From an uncultured Microbacteriaceae bacterium (GTDB lineage: Bacteria; Actinomycetota; Actinomycetes; Actinomycetales; Microbacteriaceae): a stretch of 64,000 nucleotides of DNA. Each line of letters starts with the position of its first letter. Within the stretch, counting starts at the first letter, position 1. The notes below the pieces were generated by a model. That model worked only from the letters and a program-made list of their open reading frames with translations, made no database searches and was not told the DNA's origin. Location: positions 1 to 64,000 of the forward strand of contig CALMSL010000050.1 in NCBI GenBank assembly GCA_937872445.1. Reading direction: 5' to 3'. Positions 8,120 through 17,234 of the stretch are shown here, piece after piece. Both the position numbers and the translations under genes were made by a program.

Positions 8120-11100
8120 CAGTACTCCACCTCCTGGCTGCGGCGGCGGATCACGGTGATCTCGTCGCGCTGGTTCCCGGTCGGACCGAGATAGTTGAAT
8201 GCAAACGACAGCTGGGCGTAGCCACCGATGAGGTGGCTTGGCTTCAGCAGGATTCGCGTGAGGGAGTTGTTCGTTCCGCCGCGCATGCCGGATGTCTCCG
8301 CGATGGGCACGTTGATCGTGCGGTCCTTCGCGTGGTACATGTACACCGTGCCCTCCGGCATGCGGTGGGATACGATCGCGCGGGCCACCACAACACCGTT
8401 GCGGTTGTAGGACTCGATCCACTCGTTGTCGCGCACCCCGATCTTGTCGGCGTCCTTCGGCGACATCCAGATGGTCGGGCCACCCCGCGAGAGGGTAAGC
8501 ATCATGAGGTTGTCCTGGTACTCGGAGTGGATGGACCACTTTGAGTGCGGTGTGAGGTAACGCACCGTGACTTCCGCCCGGCCTTCCGACCCCGGCGCCC
8601 CTGTTGCGGCCATCGACCCGACGGGTTGGTAACCGTCGAATAGTCGATGCAAGTCGAGAGGCGGACGGTAGACCGGAAGTTGCTCGCCGAGTTCGGCGAT
8701 CCAATCGTGGTCAAGGTAGAAGTGCTGGCGACCGGTGAGGGTGTGCCACGGCTTCAGGTTTTCCACGTTCACCACGAATGCGCTGTAGCGCCTTCCGCCG
8801 TGCTCGCTGCCGGACCATTCCGGTGAGGTGAGGACGGGCACCGGGGCGTCGGAGACGTCCTTGAGGGTGAAGCGCCTGCCCTCGTTGTCGCTCGCCAGGT
8901 GCGCGAGCTTCTGACCGGTCTGTTTCTCCAGCACCCGGAAACCCTGGGTGCCCAGTCGACCGTTCGTGGTGCCGGAGAACGCGAGCACCATTTCCTCTGC
9001 GCGCTGAACCGTGTCCAGTCTCGGACGGCCCTTCGTTGGCCCGCTCTCCACGAGGCCGTTTCGGCGGCCGAGATCCGCAACCTCCACGTCCGGGTTGAAC
9101 TTCACGCCCTTCGTGACCATGCCCAGCTTCTCGGAGAGCGGTCCCAGTGCGGTCATCCGCGCGGAGAATGCCGGGTAGTCGCGCTCAATGACGCTGAGCT
9201 TCGGCATCGTCACACCGGGAATCAACTCGGGGTTGTCAATGACGATGCCGTGGGGCGTCGACATCGCGTCGGGGGTGTCGTGCAGCAGCGGAGAGGCAAC
9301 GAGGTCCTTGCGCACTCCAAGGTGTTCGACCGAGAACTCGGAGATCTTCTCCGCGAGAAGATTGAAAATCTCGTAGTCCGCCTTCGCCTCCCACGGGGGT
9401 GCAATCGCCGGGTTGAAGGTGTGAATGAACGGGTGCATGTCGGTCGTGGAGAGGTCGTGCTTCTCGTACCAGGTGGCTGGCGGAAGCACGACGTCGCTGA
9501 AGACGGTCGTCGACGTGTTGCGGAAGTCGCTCGTGACCATCAGGTCGAGTTTGCCGATCGGAGCATCCTCGTGCCATTCCATCGTCTTTGGCCGGCGCGA
9601 TGGATCGGATTCCTCTCCGCGGATGGCGGCATCGGTACCCAGGAGGTGCTTGAGGAAGTATTCGTTCCCTTTGCCGGACGAGCCGATAATGTTCGCGCGC
9701 CACACGTTCAGCACTCGGGGGAAGTTCTCCGGCGCGTCCGGATCCTCGCACGCGTAGCGCAGCTCGCCGCTGTTCAACTGGTCGACAACGTATTGAGCGG
9801 GCTCGACCCCGGCCTTCTCGGCCTGATCGACGATATCGAGCGGGTTGCGGTTGAATGTCGGATAGCTGGGCATCCACCCGCGTTTTGCGGATTCCACAAG
9901 GCAGTCCGCTGTCGTGCGTCCCTCGAAGAGGCCGGTGCCGAGCTCGGAGGAGAGGCTATCCGCCGGCAATCCGTCGTAACGCCACTGGTCCGTCGCCAGG
10001 TACCAATACGCGGTGCCGATCATCTGACGTGGCGGGCGGACCCAGTCCAGACCGAACGCGAACTGCGCCCAGCCGGTGAGCGGGCGAACCTTCTCCTGGC
10101 CCACGTAGTGCGCCCATCCGCCGCCATTCTTGCCCTGGCATCCCGTCATGGTGGTCAGTGCGAGGAACGAGCGGTAGATGAGGTCGGAGTGGAACCAGTG
10201 GTTCGTGCCAGCCCCCATGAGGATCATCGAACGCCCACCGGAGTCTTCGGCGTTCTTCGCGAACTCCCGACCAATGCGCTCGGCGGTGTCGGCGGGAACC
10301 GACGTGATTTCCTCCTGCCACGCAGGAGTTCCGGGGGAGGACGCGTCGTCGTACCCGGTCGGCCATTCGCCCGGCAAGCCGTCGCGGCCCACGCCGTACT
10401 GGGCGAGCAGCAGGTCGAACACCGTCGTGACGGTGCGACCGGCAACCTGGCGCACGGGGACGCCGCGGCGGATGACGCCGGAGCCGCCGGCGTGTTCCTG
10501 ACCGGCCTGCGGCTCAAGATCGAATCGCGGCAGGTCGATGGCCACGGACTTCGTGTCGTAGTCCTTGGCGTCAGCGATCGACAGCAGCGGGTCGACATCG
10601 CCGAGGTCGAGGTTCCACAGTCCGGCATCGGCTTCGGAGAACCGGTGGCCAAGGGACCCGTTTGGCACAACCGGCTTGCCGTTCTGGTCCAGCAGAACCG
10701 GCTTGTGCGCCGCATTCGGTACGGTGCCGTCCTTGCCGGGCAGGGCATCCGCCATCAGGAATTTGCCCGGGACCCAGGCGTCTCCGCGCTTCACCAGCTC
10801 GATGAGGTATGCCGAGTCGCTGAACTTCTTCATGTAGTCGACGAACATCGGCGTCCTGGCTTCGACCAGGAACTCCTTGAGGATGACGTGGCCCATCGCG
10901 ATGGCCAGCGCACCGTCAGTTCCCGGGTGGGGTGCGAGCCACTCGTCGGCAAACTTTGTGTTGTCGGCGTAGTCGGGCGAGACCACGATGACTTTCTGGC
11001 CGTGATAGCGCGCTTCGACCATGAAGTGCGCGTCGGGCGTCCTGGTCACCGGAACGTTCGAGCCCCACATCACGAGGTAGGAGGAGTTCCACCAGTCGGC

Positions 11101-11874
11101 AGATTCCGGAACGTCCGTCTGGTCGCCGAACACCTGCGGTGATGCGACCGGCAGGTCGGCGTACCAGTCGTAGAACGACAGCATGGTTCCGCCGAGCATG
11201 GTCACGAACCGGGATCCGACACCGTGCGAGACGATCGACATGGCGGGGATCGGAGAGAAGCCCGCGATGCGATCCGGGCCGTACTTCTTGATTGTGTGCA
11301 CGTGTGCGGCGGCGACGATCTCGGATGCCTCATCCCAGCTCGCGCGCACCAGCCCGCCTTTTCCGCGCGCACTCTTGTATGCGCGCGACGTTTCCGGGTT
11401 TTCCGTCACGTCAGCCCACGCCAGCACCGGGTCGCCGGTGCGTGCCTTGGCCGCCCGGAATGCTTCCAGGAGCACGCCGCGCACATACGGGTACTTCACC
11501 CGGGTCGGCGAATAGGTATACCAGCTGAACGACGCTCCGCGCGGGCATCCGCGCGGTTCGTATTCGGGCGAATCCGGGCCCACGAGCGGATAGTCGACCT
11601 GCTGCGTCTCCCACGTGATGATGCCGTCCCTGACGTACACCTTCCAGGAGCAGGATCCGGTGCAGTTCACTCCGTGCGTGGAACGGACCTCTTTGTCGTG
11701 GGTCCAGCGATCGCGGTAGAACGAGTCGGCTTCGCGGCCACCCTTCAGGAACACGCTTCGAAGGTCTTCGGAGACCTTGCCCGGGCGCAGAAACCGCCCC
11801 AGGTTGACGAGGGTATCCGCCAGCAGGCCGTCAGTTCCGGGCGAGGAGGGTTTGATGTCTTTGCCAATGCTCAC
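8119..11874 (-). CDS. narG: Respiratory nitrate reductase alpha subunit (Mo-bisMGD)
   Basis: 1251 residues, full length. The N-terminus carries the FS0 cluster motif with a histidine ligand (H67, then C71 and C75 in HGVNCTGSC). The molybdenum-ligand aspartate lies in YDWYADLPVASPQVFGDQTDVPES, as in E. coli NarG. The C-terminal molydopterin-binding domain ends at YLGPTGNQRDEI. The enzyme reduces nitrate to nitrite, coupled to menaquinol oxidation. It leads the narGHJIK operon. The 165 bp upstream must hold the promoter; I see no Crp/Fnr box of the kind found at 16.4 and 17.5 kb. Confidence 0.96.
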   Translation of the reverse strand: MSIGKDIKPSSPGTDGLLADTLVNLGRFLRPGKVSEDLRSVFLKGGREADSFYRDRWTHDKEVRSTHGVNCTGSCSWKVYVRDGIITWETQQVDYPLVGPDSPEYEPRGCPRGASFSWYTYSPTRVKYPYVRGVLLEAFRAAKARTGDPVLAWADVTENPETSRAYKSARGKGGLVRASWDEASEIVAAAHVHTIKKYGPDRIAGFSPIPAMSIVSHGVGSRFVTMLGGTMLSFYDWYADLPVASPQVFGDQTDVPESADWWNSSYLVMWGSNVPVTRTPDAHFMVEARYHGQKVIVVSPDYADNTKFADEWLAPHPGTDGALAIAMGHVILKEFLVEARTPMFVDYMKKFSDSAYLIELVKRGDAWVPGKFLMADALPGKDGTVPNAAHKPVLLDQNGKPVVPNGSLGHRFSEADAGLWNLDLGDVDPLLSIADAKDYDTKSVAIDLPRFDLEPQAGQEHAGGSGVIRRGVPVRQVAGRTVTTVFDLLLAQYGVGRDGLPGEWPTGYDDASSPGTPAWQEEITSVPADTAERIGREFAKNAEDSGGRSMILMGAGTNHWFHSDLIYRSFLALTTMTGCQGKNGGGWAHYVGQEKVRPLTGWAQFAFGLDWVRPPRQMIGTAYWYLATDQWRYDGLPADSLSSELGTGLFEGRTTADCLVESAKRGWMPSYPTFNRNPLDIVDQAEKAGVEPAQYVVDQLNSGELRYACEDPDAPENFPRVLNVWRANIIGSSGKGNEYFLKHLLGTDAAIRGEESDPSRRPKTMEWHEDAPIGKLDLMVTSDFRNTSTTVFSDVVLPPATWYEKHDLSTTDMHPFIHTFNPAIAPPWEAKADYEIFNLLAEKISEFSVEHLGVRKDLVASPLLHDTPDAMSTPHGIVIDNPELIPGVTMPKLSVIERDYPAFSARMTALGPLSEKLGMVTKGVKFNPDVEVADLGRRNGLVESGPTKGRPRLDTVQRAEEMVLAFSGTTNGRLGTQGFRVLEKQTGQKLAHLASDNEGRRFTLKDVSDAPVPVLTSPEWSGSEHGGRRYSAFVVNVENLKPWHTLTGRQHFYLDHDWIAELGEQLPVYRPPLDLHRLFDGYQPVGSMAATGAPGSEGRAEVTVRYLTPHSKWSIHSEYQDNLMMLTLSRGGPTIWMSPKDADKIGVRDNEWIESYNRNGVVVARAIVSHRMPEGTVYMYHAKDRTINVPIAETSGMRGGTNNSLTRILLKPSHLIGGYAQLSFAFNYLGPTGNQRDEITVIRRRSQEVEY

Positions 11875-12039
11875 GGCGGCTCCTGTCGTGCTCGGGGGCG
11901 CCCCGCGGTCGCGATTGCGCCCTTCTTCGAAGTCTCCAAGACCCGACGCCGCACGGCAACGTGTAAAGGCCGTGAATAATGCCGTCCTGCGCTTTCGGAT
12001 GACCTGGGGCAGGGGGTTGGCGCCGGCATCCGTCTCACA

Positions 12040-12642
12040 TCAACTGTGAAGATCTACCGTGCAGGATCGGGGCCCGGAGAACGGGTGCAGTTCGCTCGCC
12101 TTGATCGGACCGTCGCCGTCGGCCAGGGCATCCTGGATGAGGGCGAAATGCACTTCGCACACCTGGGGGTTGTCCTTCGCCAGGGTGCCGAACGGGCAAT
12201 CGTGCATGACCATGCGGGAGTTCTCCGCATCGATTTCGGCATCGAAACCGCACTGCTCCATGTGGTCGTCGAGGGCATCGAGCTGGCGCGTCAGGGGGGC
12301 ACTGTCCGAGGAAACATCGGAAACTGGGAGAAGTTTTCGAATCAGCTCCGTGCGCCGCTCAGAGGACAGCCGCCTGGCCTGCCTGGCCGGACTTTCCAGG
12401 CCCCGTGCGGCGTGGTATCGAAGCTGCGGCCGACCCTTGCCCGTGCTCGGGATGGGCTCGGAGTCGACGAATCCGGCATCAATCAGCCGGTGGAGGTGCT
12501 CGCGCGCCGTGTTGTGGTGCAGCCCCGTCGCTTCGGCAAGTTCGGCGATGGTCTGCCAGCCATGCTTCTGAAGCTCGCGGAGCAGGTTGATCCTGCTGAG
12601 CGAAGCCAGCGTGCGGTAATCGGTTGAATGGCGAACAGCCAT
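12040..12642 (-). CDS. HTH regulator with C-terminal Fe-S-type cysteines (SufR/ArnR-like)
   Basis: 200 residues. The winged helix-turn-helix at about residues 10-75 (LSRINLLRELQKHGWQTIAELAEATGLHHNTAREHLHRLIDAGFV) is of the ArsR/MarR sort. The C-terminal part has three cysteines (MEQCGFD, HDCPFGTLA, QVCEVHFALI) in the layout of SufR-type [4Fe-4S] sensors. It sits directly upstream of narG in the same direction, like ArnR, the Fe-S repressor of corynebacterial nar genes; that functional link is inference. ATG 12642 is preferred for the GGGGA just upstream; ATG 12660 is in frame. An inverted repeat spans the start, suggesting autoregulation. Confidence 0.85.
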   Translation of the reverse strand: MAVRHSTDYRTLASLSRINLLRELQKHGWQTIAELAEATGLHHNTAREHLHRLIDAGFVDSEPIPSTGKGRPQLRYHAARGLESPARQARRLSSERRTELIRKLLPVSDVSSDSAPLTRQLDALDDHMEQCGFDAEIDAENSRMVMHDCPFGTLAKDNPQVCEVHFALIQDALADGDGPIKASELHPFSGPRSCTVDLHS

Positions 12643-12674
12643 GTCCCCATTCAACGCCATTCCGCGGGGGAATG
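12623..12674. promoter_or_regulatory. Inverted-repeat operator over the nar regulator promoter/start
   Basis: Two nested palindromes built on the half-site CCATTC/GAATGG. GTTGAATGG (12623-12631) pairs with CCATTCAAC (12647-12655), and CATTCC (12658-12663) pairs with GGAATG (12669-12674). A minus-strand -10 box, TAGCAT (12677-12672), overlaps the second palindrome. Position over -10, start site and start codon suggests autorepression by the adjacent HTH protein. Confidence 0.45.
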
Positions 12675-12736
12675 CTACCGCCGTGCCCCCTCGTCGGCGT
12701 GAGCGTCGGCGAGTGCGGGAGGGGCAGAATGGGAGC

Positions 12737-13138
12737 ATGCCCGCATTCACGTCACTTTCCCACCTGGATCTCTCGGTTACCGACGTGGAGAGGAGCGCCG
12801 ACTGGTATTGCGATGTGCTCGGCGTGCGGCGCGTGCGGCGAGCGGATCTGGACAACCGGATCATGGTGGTTCTCCTGCACGAGGCGAGCGGCCTCATCAT
12901 CGGCCTTAACCAGCACCATGACACGGTGGGGGATCGATTCGACGAGCACCGCCCGGGGCTGGACCACGTCGGGTTCGGCGTGGCGAACCGCGAGGACCTG
13001 GCCGCGTGGCAGGAGCGCCTCGCCGAGCGCGGCGTCGAACACTCTCCCGTGCAGGACAGCCCTTCCGGTTCGGGGGCTGCGCTCGTGTTCCGGGACCCGG
13101 ACAACATCCAGCTCGAATTTTGGTGGACGGCGCCGTGA
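12737..13138 (+). CDS. VOC-superfamily (glyoxalase-like) protein
   Basis: 133 residues forming one pair of beta-alpha-beta-beta-beta modules: LSHLDLSVTDVERSADWYCDVLGVRR, and LDHVGFGVANREDLAAWQERL ending FRDPDNIQLEFWW. Metal-ligand positions (the His in SHLDL and DHVGF, and the terminal Glu in QLEF) are kept, so it may be an active metalloenzyme. Substrate unknown. The start at 12737 is chosen for a GGGAG ribosome site; the open frame upstream belongs to the regulator's antisense. Its stop overlaps the GTG start of the next gene, so the two are an operon. Confidence 0.82.
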   Translation: MPAFTSLSHLDLSVTDVERSADWYCDVLGVRRVRRADLDNRIMVVLLHEASGLIIGLNQHHDTVGDRFDEHRPGLDHVGFGVANREDLAAWQERLAERGVEHSPVQDSPSGSGAALVFRDPDNIQLEFWWTAP

Positions 13139-14517
13139 CGGCGGCCGCACGACCGGACCTTGCGGCGCTGGTTGCCGCACTGCCCGCGGATTCGGTCATC
13201 ACCGATCCGGACGGCATGGGAGGTTACCGCTGGGATCGCGCACTCGACGCAAGCGCGGGAACGCCGCTGGCCGTGGTGCGACCAACGACGACCGAGCAGG
13301 TGCAGGCCACCATCCGGTTCGCGGCTGAGCACCGGCTTGCCGTCGTCCCACGGGGCGCCGGATCCGGGCTTTCCGGCGGATCCTCGGCGCTCGATGGTTG
13401 CCTCGTCGTGTCGCTCGACCGCATGCGTTCGGTCACGGTAGACCCGGTGACGCGGACCGCTCTCGCGCAGCCCGGCGCGTTCAATGCCGACGTGAAGGCC
13501 GCGGCCGCCGAGCAAGGGCTGTGGTATCCGCCCGACCCGTCCTCGTTCGAGATCTGCTCGATCGGCGGGAACGTGGCGACCAACGCCGGCGGGCTGTGCT
13601 GCGTGAAGTACGGCGTCACGAGCGACTACGTGCTCGGCCTGACCGTCGTGCTCGCGGACGGAACCGCGGTCACTCTCGGCGGGCCGCGCCTCAAGGATGT
13701 CGCAGGGCTTTCCCTCACCAAACTGTTCGTGGGCAGCGAAGGCACGCTCGGGATCATCACCGAGGTCACGCTGCGGCTCATCCCGGCGCAGCGCCCGGCC
13801 TCGACGCTCGTGGCGACGTTTCCGACGCTGACCGATGCCACGCAGACCGTCATCGACATCACCCGGTCGATGCGGCCGTCCATGCTCGAGTTCATGGATT
13901 CGATCTGCATCAACGCGGTCGAAGACCTGACCAGGATGGGTCTCGACCGAGCTGCCGCCGCGATGCTCGTCATTCAGTCGGATGAACCCGGCGCAACCGC
14001 TGCCGCAGAGATCGCCAGAATCAGCGAACTGTGCGAAGCGAACAACGCCACCGAGGTCTATGCGACGGATGATCCGGACGACGGGGAAGCGTTCGTGGCG
14101 GCGCGGCGCATGGTGCTTCCGGCGATCGAAAAACTTGGCACGATTTTGCTTGAGGACGTGGGTGTTCCGGTGTCCAGGCTCGGGGATCTCGTCGACGGCA
14201 TTGGGGAGATCTCGCAAAGGAACCGGGTGACGGTCTCGGTTGTGGCCCACGCGGGCGACGGGAACACGCATCCGCAGATCGTGTTCGACCCGGCGGACAC
14301 CGACCAGCAGAAACGCGCCGAGACCGCGTTCGACGAGATCATGCGGCTCGCAATCTCGCTCGGCGGCACCATCACGGGCGAGCACGGTGTGGGCCGCATC
14401 AAGCGGGCATGGCTTCCGGACTATCTGGGGGTGGACGCGATGGCGCTCAACCAGCGCATCAAGTCAGCTCTCGACCCGCAGAACATCCTGAACCCCGGGT
14501 CGGTCTTTCCCGCCTGA
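13135..14517 (+). CDS. FAD-linked oxidase, GlcD/D-2-hydroxyacid dehydrogenase family
   Basis: 460 residues. The FAD-binding PCMH domain (about residues 35-215) contains PRGAGSGLSGGSSALDGCLVVSLDRM. The C-terminal oxidase domain carries VVAHAGDGNTHPQI and TITGEHGVGRIKRAWL, both diagnostic of glycolate oxidase subunit GlcD and D-lactate dehydrogenases. It probably oxidises a small 2-hydroxy acid; no glcE/glcF partner is adjacent. The GTG start overlaps the stop of the VOC gene (GTGA). The 3' end overlaps the convergent P-type ATPase gene by 54 bp, an unusually deep tail-to-tail overlap of two real coding regions. Confidence 0.9.
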   Translation: MTAAARPDLAALVAALPADSVITDPDGMGGYRWDRALDASAGTPLAVVRPTTTEQVQATIRFAAEHRLAVVPRGAGSGLSGGSSALDGCLVVSLDRMRSVTVDPVTRTALAQPGAFNADVKAAAAEQGLWYPPDPSSFEICSIGGNVATNAGGLCCVKYGVTSDYVLGLTVVLADGTAVTLGGPRLKDVAGLSLTKLFVGSEGTLGIITEVTLRLIPAQRPASTLVATFPTLTDATQTVIDITRSMRPSMLEFMDSICINAVEDLTRMGLDRAAAAMLVIQSDEPGATAAAEIARISELCEANNATEVYATDDPDDGEAFVAARRMVLPAIEKLGTILLEDVGVPVSRLGDLVDGIGEISQRNRVTVSVVAHAGDGNTHPQIVFDPADTDQQKRAETAFDEIMRLAISLGGTITGEHGVGRIKRAWLPDYLGVDAMALNQRIKSALDPQNILNPGSVFPA

Positions 14518-16383
14518 ATTCTCGGGCTCGGACGGGCGCTGATTCCGGCTCCGGAAGCGCACAAGCCGCACCGCGTTCAGGATGACGACGAGCACGCTCA
14601 CCTCGTGCACGAGCATGCCCGTGGACATGAACACTTGCTGCGCGAGCACGCCGGCAAGCAGCACGACGACCGTGCCGAGGGCGATGACCGTGTTCTGCTT
14701 CATGTTGCGAACGGTCGCCTTCGACAGGGAGTAAGCATGCAGGAGCTGATCGAAGCGGTTCGCCATCAGGATGACGTCGGCGGTCTGGATGGACACATCC
14801 GTCCCCGCGCCCATCGCGATGCCGACGTCGGCGGTGGCGATCGCCGGGGCATCGTTGATGCCGTCTCCGATCATGGCCACGCGGCGTCCTTCCGATTTCA
14901 ACGCCGTGATCGCGGCGACCTTGTCCTGGGGGAGCAGCTCGGCGTGGACCTCGTCGATGCCGAGCAGCGCGGCAACTCGCTGTGCGGTGTGCCGGTTGTC
15001 GCCCGTGAGCATCACGAAGTGTTTCACGCCGGCACCCCGGAGGGCGGCGATCGCGGACGCGGCGTCCGGCCTCACCTGGTCGGCGATCGAGATCACGCCG
15101 GCGAGCTCCCCGTCAATCGCGACGAAGACCACGGTGTTTCCCGCGCGCTCGCGGTCCTCGGCGTAGCGCGCATTTTCGTGCGCGATCAGCACGTTTTCGC
15201 TTGTGAGCACGCGGCGTGACCCGACGGCGACCCGGCGGCCATCCACGACGCCGCTGATGCCGCCGCCCTTGATCACCTCGACCTCGCCGGGGGAGGGAAG
15301 GGCGTCGAGCCCGCGCCGGGTTGCTTCCGCCACGATCGTGCGGCCGAGCGGATGCTCCGAGGCGACCTCGAGCCCGGCCGCGAGCTGCAGCATCCGGCCT
15401 TCGTCGACACCCAGTGCCGTCACCTCCGTCACCTCGGGCAGGCCGCGCGTGAGCGTCCCGGTCTTGTCGAACACGACCGTGTCGATTTTGGAGAGGCGCT
15501 CCAGAGCATCCCCGCCCTTCATAAGGACGCCGTGGCGTGCGCCGTTGCCGAGCCCTGCGACCATCGACACGGGCGTCGAAATGACGAGAGCGCCCGGGCA
15601 GGCGATCACGAGGAATGTGAGCGCGAACTCCACGTCGCGCGTGACGAGGAACACGATCACCGCGAGAACGACGATCGTCGGCGTGTAGATGTTGGCAAAG
15701 CGGTCGAGGAACCGCTGCGTTTTGGTTTTCGTCTCCTGCGCTTCCTCGACGAGTTCGATGATGCGGGAGAACGTCGTCTCCTCCCCGACCCGGTCGGCGA
15801 TGATCTCGAGGTAACCGTTGTCGACGATCGTGCCGCTGTACACGGGGTCGCCCACGGCGCGCGAAACGGGCAGGGGCTCGCCCGTGATGGTGGCCTGATT
15901 CACGTGCGCCTGGCCGAACGCGACGGTGCCGTCGACGGCGATGGTGCCGCCGGAGTGGACGAGAACACGGTCCCCCGCTGCGACGTCTTCCGCCGGCACC
16001 ATGACAGTCTCGCCGTCCCGAAGTACAAGCGCCTGCTGCGGTGCGAGGTCGATGAGATCGCGGAGCGACCGCCTGCTCTTCTCGAGGGTGCGCGCTTCCA
16101 GCCACGCTCCGAAAATGAACAGGAAGGCGACGACGCTGGCCTCGACGTATTCGCCGATGATGAGAGCGCCGGTCACGGCGATCGTGACCAGAAGGTCAAT
16201 GCTGAATGCTTTCGCGCGGACAGCCTGAAACGCGCGAAGCGCGGTCGGAGCGCCGGCGATGATCGCGGCCGCGAACAGGGCACTGTCGCGGGCGGGCGCG
16301 AGACCCGCGATATGCGCTCCGAGTGCAAACAGCAGCAACCAGCCGGATGCCACCGCGATCCAGAACTTCATTCGACCAGTCAT
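14464..16383 (-). CDS. Heavy-metal P1B-type ATPase with CPG transmembrane motif
   Basis: 639-residue metal exporter. It shows TGEP (about 168), the phosphorylated D306 in DKTGT, and MIGDGINDAPA. There is no N-terminal metal-binding domain; the first helix starts at about residue 8. The membrane metal-site motif reads ACPGALVIS (residues 261-269) instead of CPC or SPC. The last helix carries VHEVSVLVVILNAVRL, closer to Zn/Cd/Pb pumps than to copper pumps. ATG 16383 is chosen for an AGGGAG ribosome site. A perfect Crp/Fnr-like operator lies about 75 bp upstream. A separate HMA protein two genes away could act as its metal donor. Confidence 0.92.
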   Translation of the reverse strand: MTGRMKFWIAVASGWLLLFALGAHIAGLAPARDSALFAAAIIAGAPTALRAFQAVRAKAFSIDLLVTIAVTGALIIGEYVEASVVAFLFIFGAWLEARTLEKSRRSLRDLIDLAPQQALVLRDGETVMVPAEDVAAGDRVLVHSGGTIAVDGTVAFGQAHVNQATITGEPLPVSRAVGDPVYSGTIVDNGYLEIIADRVGEETTFSRIIELVEEAQETKTKTQRFLDRFANIYTPTIVVLAVIVFLVTRDVEFALTFLVIACPGALVISTPVSMVAGLGNGARHGVLMKGGDALERLSKIDTVVFDKTGTLTRGLPEVTEVTALGVDEGRMLQLAAGLEVASEHPLGRTIVAEATRRGLDALPSPGEVEVIKGGGISGVVDGRRVAVGSRRVLTSENVLIAHENARYAEDRERAGNTVVFVAIDGELAGVISIADQVRPDAASAIAALRGAGVKHFVMLTGDNRHTAQRVAALLGIDEVHAELLPQDKVAAITALKSEGRRVAMIGDGINDAPAIATADVGIAMGAGTDVSIQTADVILMANRFDQLLHAYSLSKATVRNMKQNTVIALGTVVVLLAGVLAQQVFMSTGMLVHEVSVLVVILNAVRLVRFRSRNQRPSEPENSGGKDRPGVQDVLRVES

Positions 16384-16452
16384 CGACTTCTCCCTGAGCG
16401 TGCGCACCCGGGTTCGCGGGCGCGGTTCCAGTACAGGACACTGCGCGCTCGC

Positions 16453-16476
16453 GCGCCTTGACGCCGGTCAAGGCGC
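16453..16476. promoter_or_regulatory. Crp/Fnr-family operator upstream of the P1B ATPase
   Basis: TTGAC-GCCG-GTCAA at 16458-16471, within a perfect inverted repeat with 10-bp arms (GCGCCTTGAC / GTCAAGGCGC). It resembles the FNR box TTGAT-N4-ATCAA with T:A changed to C:G. It lies between the Crp/Fnr regulator gene and the ATPase gene and is matched by a second copy at 17527. Confidence 0.75.
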
Positions 16477-16514
16477 ACGTTGTCGCCCGGCGCGGCGACG
16501 CGCCACCGGTTCTG

Positions 16515-17222
16515 TCAGACGAGGCGAAGAGCCTCGAGGTCGAGAATGTCGATTCGCCGGTTGCCCTGCTGGTGTATCCACCCGTTGTCTTCGAAACCGG
16601 CCAATCTGCGGCTCAGCGTCTCGGGGGTCAGGCCGAGAAAGGAGGCGACATCCTTCTTCGTGATGGGCAGGGCGACGTTGTTGCGCTTGAGTTCTTCGGC
16701 AAGACCCACGAGGTAGGTGGCGACTCTGCTCGCTGCGTCCTCTCCCGCTATGGCGCTGACCTGTTCCTCGGTGCTTCCCAGCCGCGCGCTGAGAGTTTCC
16801 AGCATCGTGAGCGCGACGGACGGATACCGAAGAAGGTAATCCCGGATGTCCGCATGTTCGAGCGAGCAGATCTCCGCTTCGGTGAGCGTGACAGCGAAAT
16901 GGTCGGAGACGCTCGGAGAGATGAGCGCCTTCTCGCCCAGGAAGTCGCCCGCGCCGAGCACGCGGAGCACCTGCTCATGCCCGGATTCGGTGATGCGGTA
17001 CACCTTCACTGTTCCCGTGTGGATGATGCGCAGGTACGGGTTTACGTCGCCGGCACCGTACAGTTGCTCGTTTCGCGGGACGATTCTCGGCTGGACGCGC
17101 GCGGCGATCTCCCTGATTTGTCCGTGGTCCAGGCCGGAAAAGATCGGCACCCGAGCCACGAGCGACTCGAGTTCGCCGTCTGCTTCGGCACCGGGCTCGG
17201 TGTGCCCGCGCGGGTGGTCCAT
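16515..17222 (-). CDS. Crp/Fnr-family transcriptional regulator
   Basis: 235 residues. The cyclic-nucleotide-like beta-roll covers about residues 20-135 (VARVPIFSGLDHGQIREIA, LRIIHTGTVKVYRI, LGAGDFLGEKALI). The C-terminal winged helix has the Fnr-type recognition segment SFLGLTPETLSRRLAGFEDNGWI. The N-terminal cysteine cluster of true FNR is absent; the one cysteine (AEICSLEH) sits in the sensory domain, so any redox sensing would differ from FNR. Genes on both sides have TTGAC-N4-GTCAA operators, the expected site type for this recognition helix. It ends 131 bp before the P1B ATPase start and begins 12 bp after the HMA gene. Confidence 0.92.
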   Translation of the reverse strand: MDHPRGHTEPGAEADGELESLVARVPIFSGLDHGQIREIAARVQPRIVPRNEQLYGAGDVNPYLRIIHTGTVKVYRITESGHEQVLRVLGAGDFLGEKALISPSVSDHFAVTLTEAEICSLEHADIRDYLLRYPSVALTMLETLSARLGSTEEQVSAIAGEDAASRVATYLVGLAEELKRNNVALPITKKDVASFLGLTPETLSRRLAGFEDNGWIHQQGNRRIDILDLEALRLV

Positions 17223-17234
17223 CCCTCTAGTGAA

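Noticed and set aside
8899..11142. 747-codon plus-strand open frame inside narG
   Set aside because: Antisense of a well-conserved NarG; composition and lack of motifs mark it as a shadow.
3574..11874. Horizontal transfer of the nar block
   Set aside because: Base composition, codon choice and start-site habits look like the neighbours; no flanking repeats or mobility genes.
11875..12039. Crp/Fnr box in the narG promoter interval
   Set aside because: No TTGAC-N4-GTCAA or close variant on either strand.
12643..14385. N-terminal extension of the nar regulator frame up to 781 codons
   Set aside because: The extension is antisense to the VOC and GlcD-like genes; only the last 200 codons form an HTH/cysteine protein.
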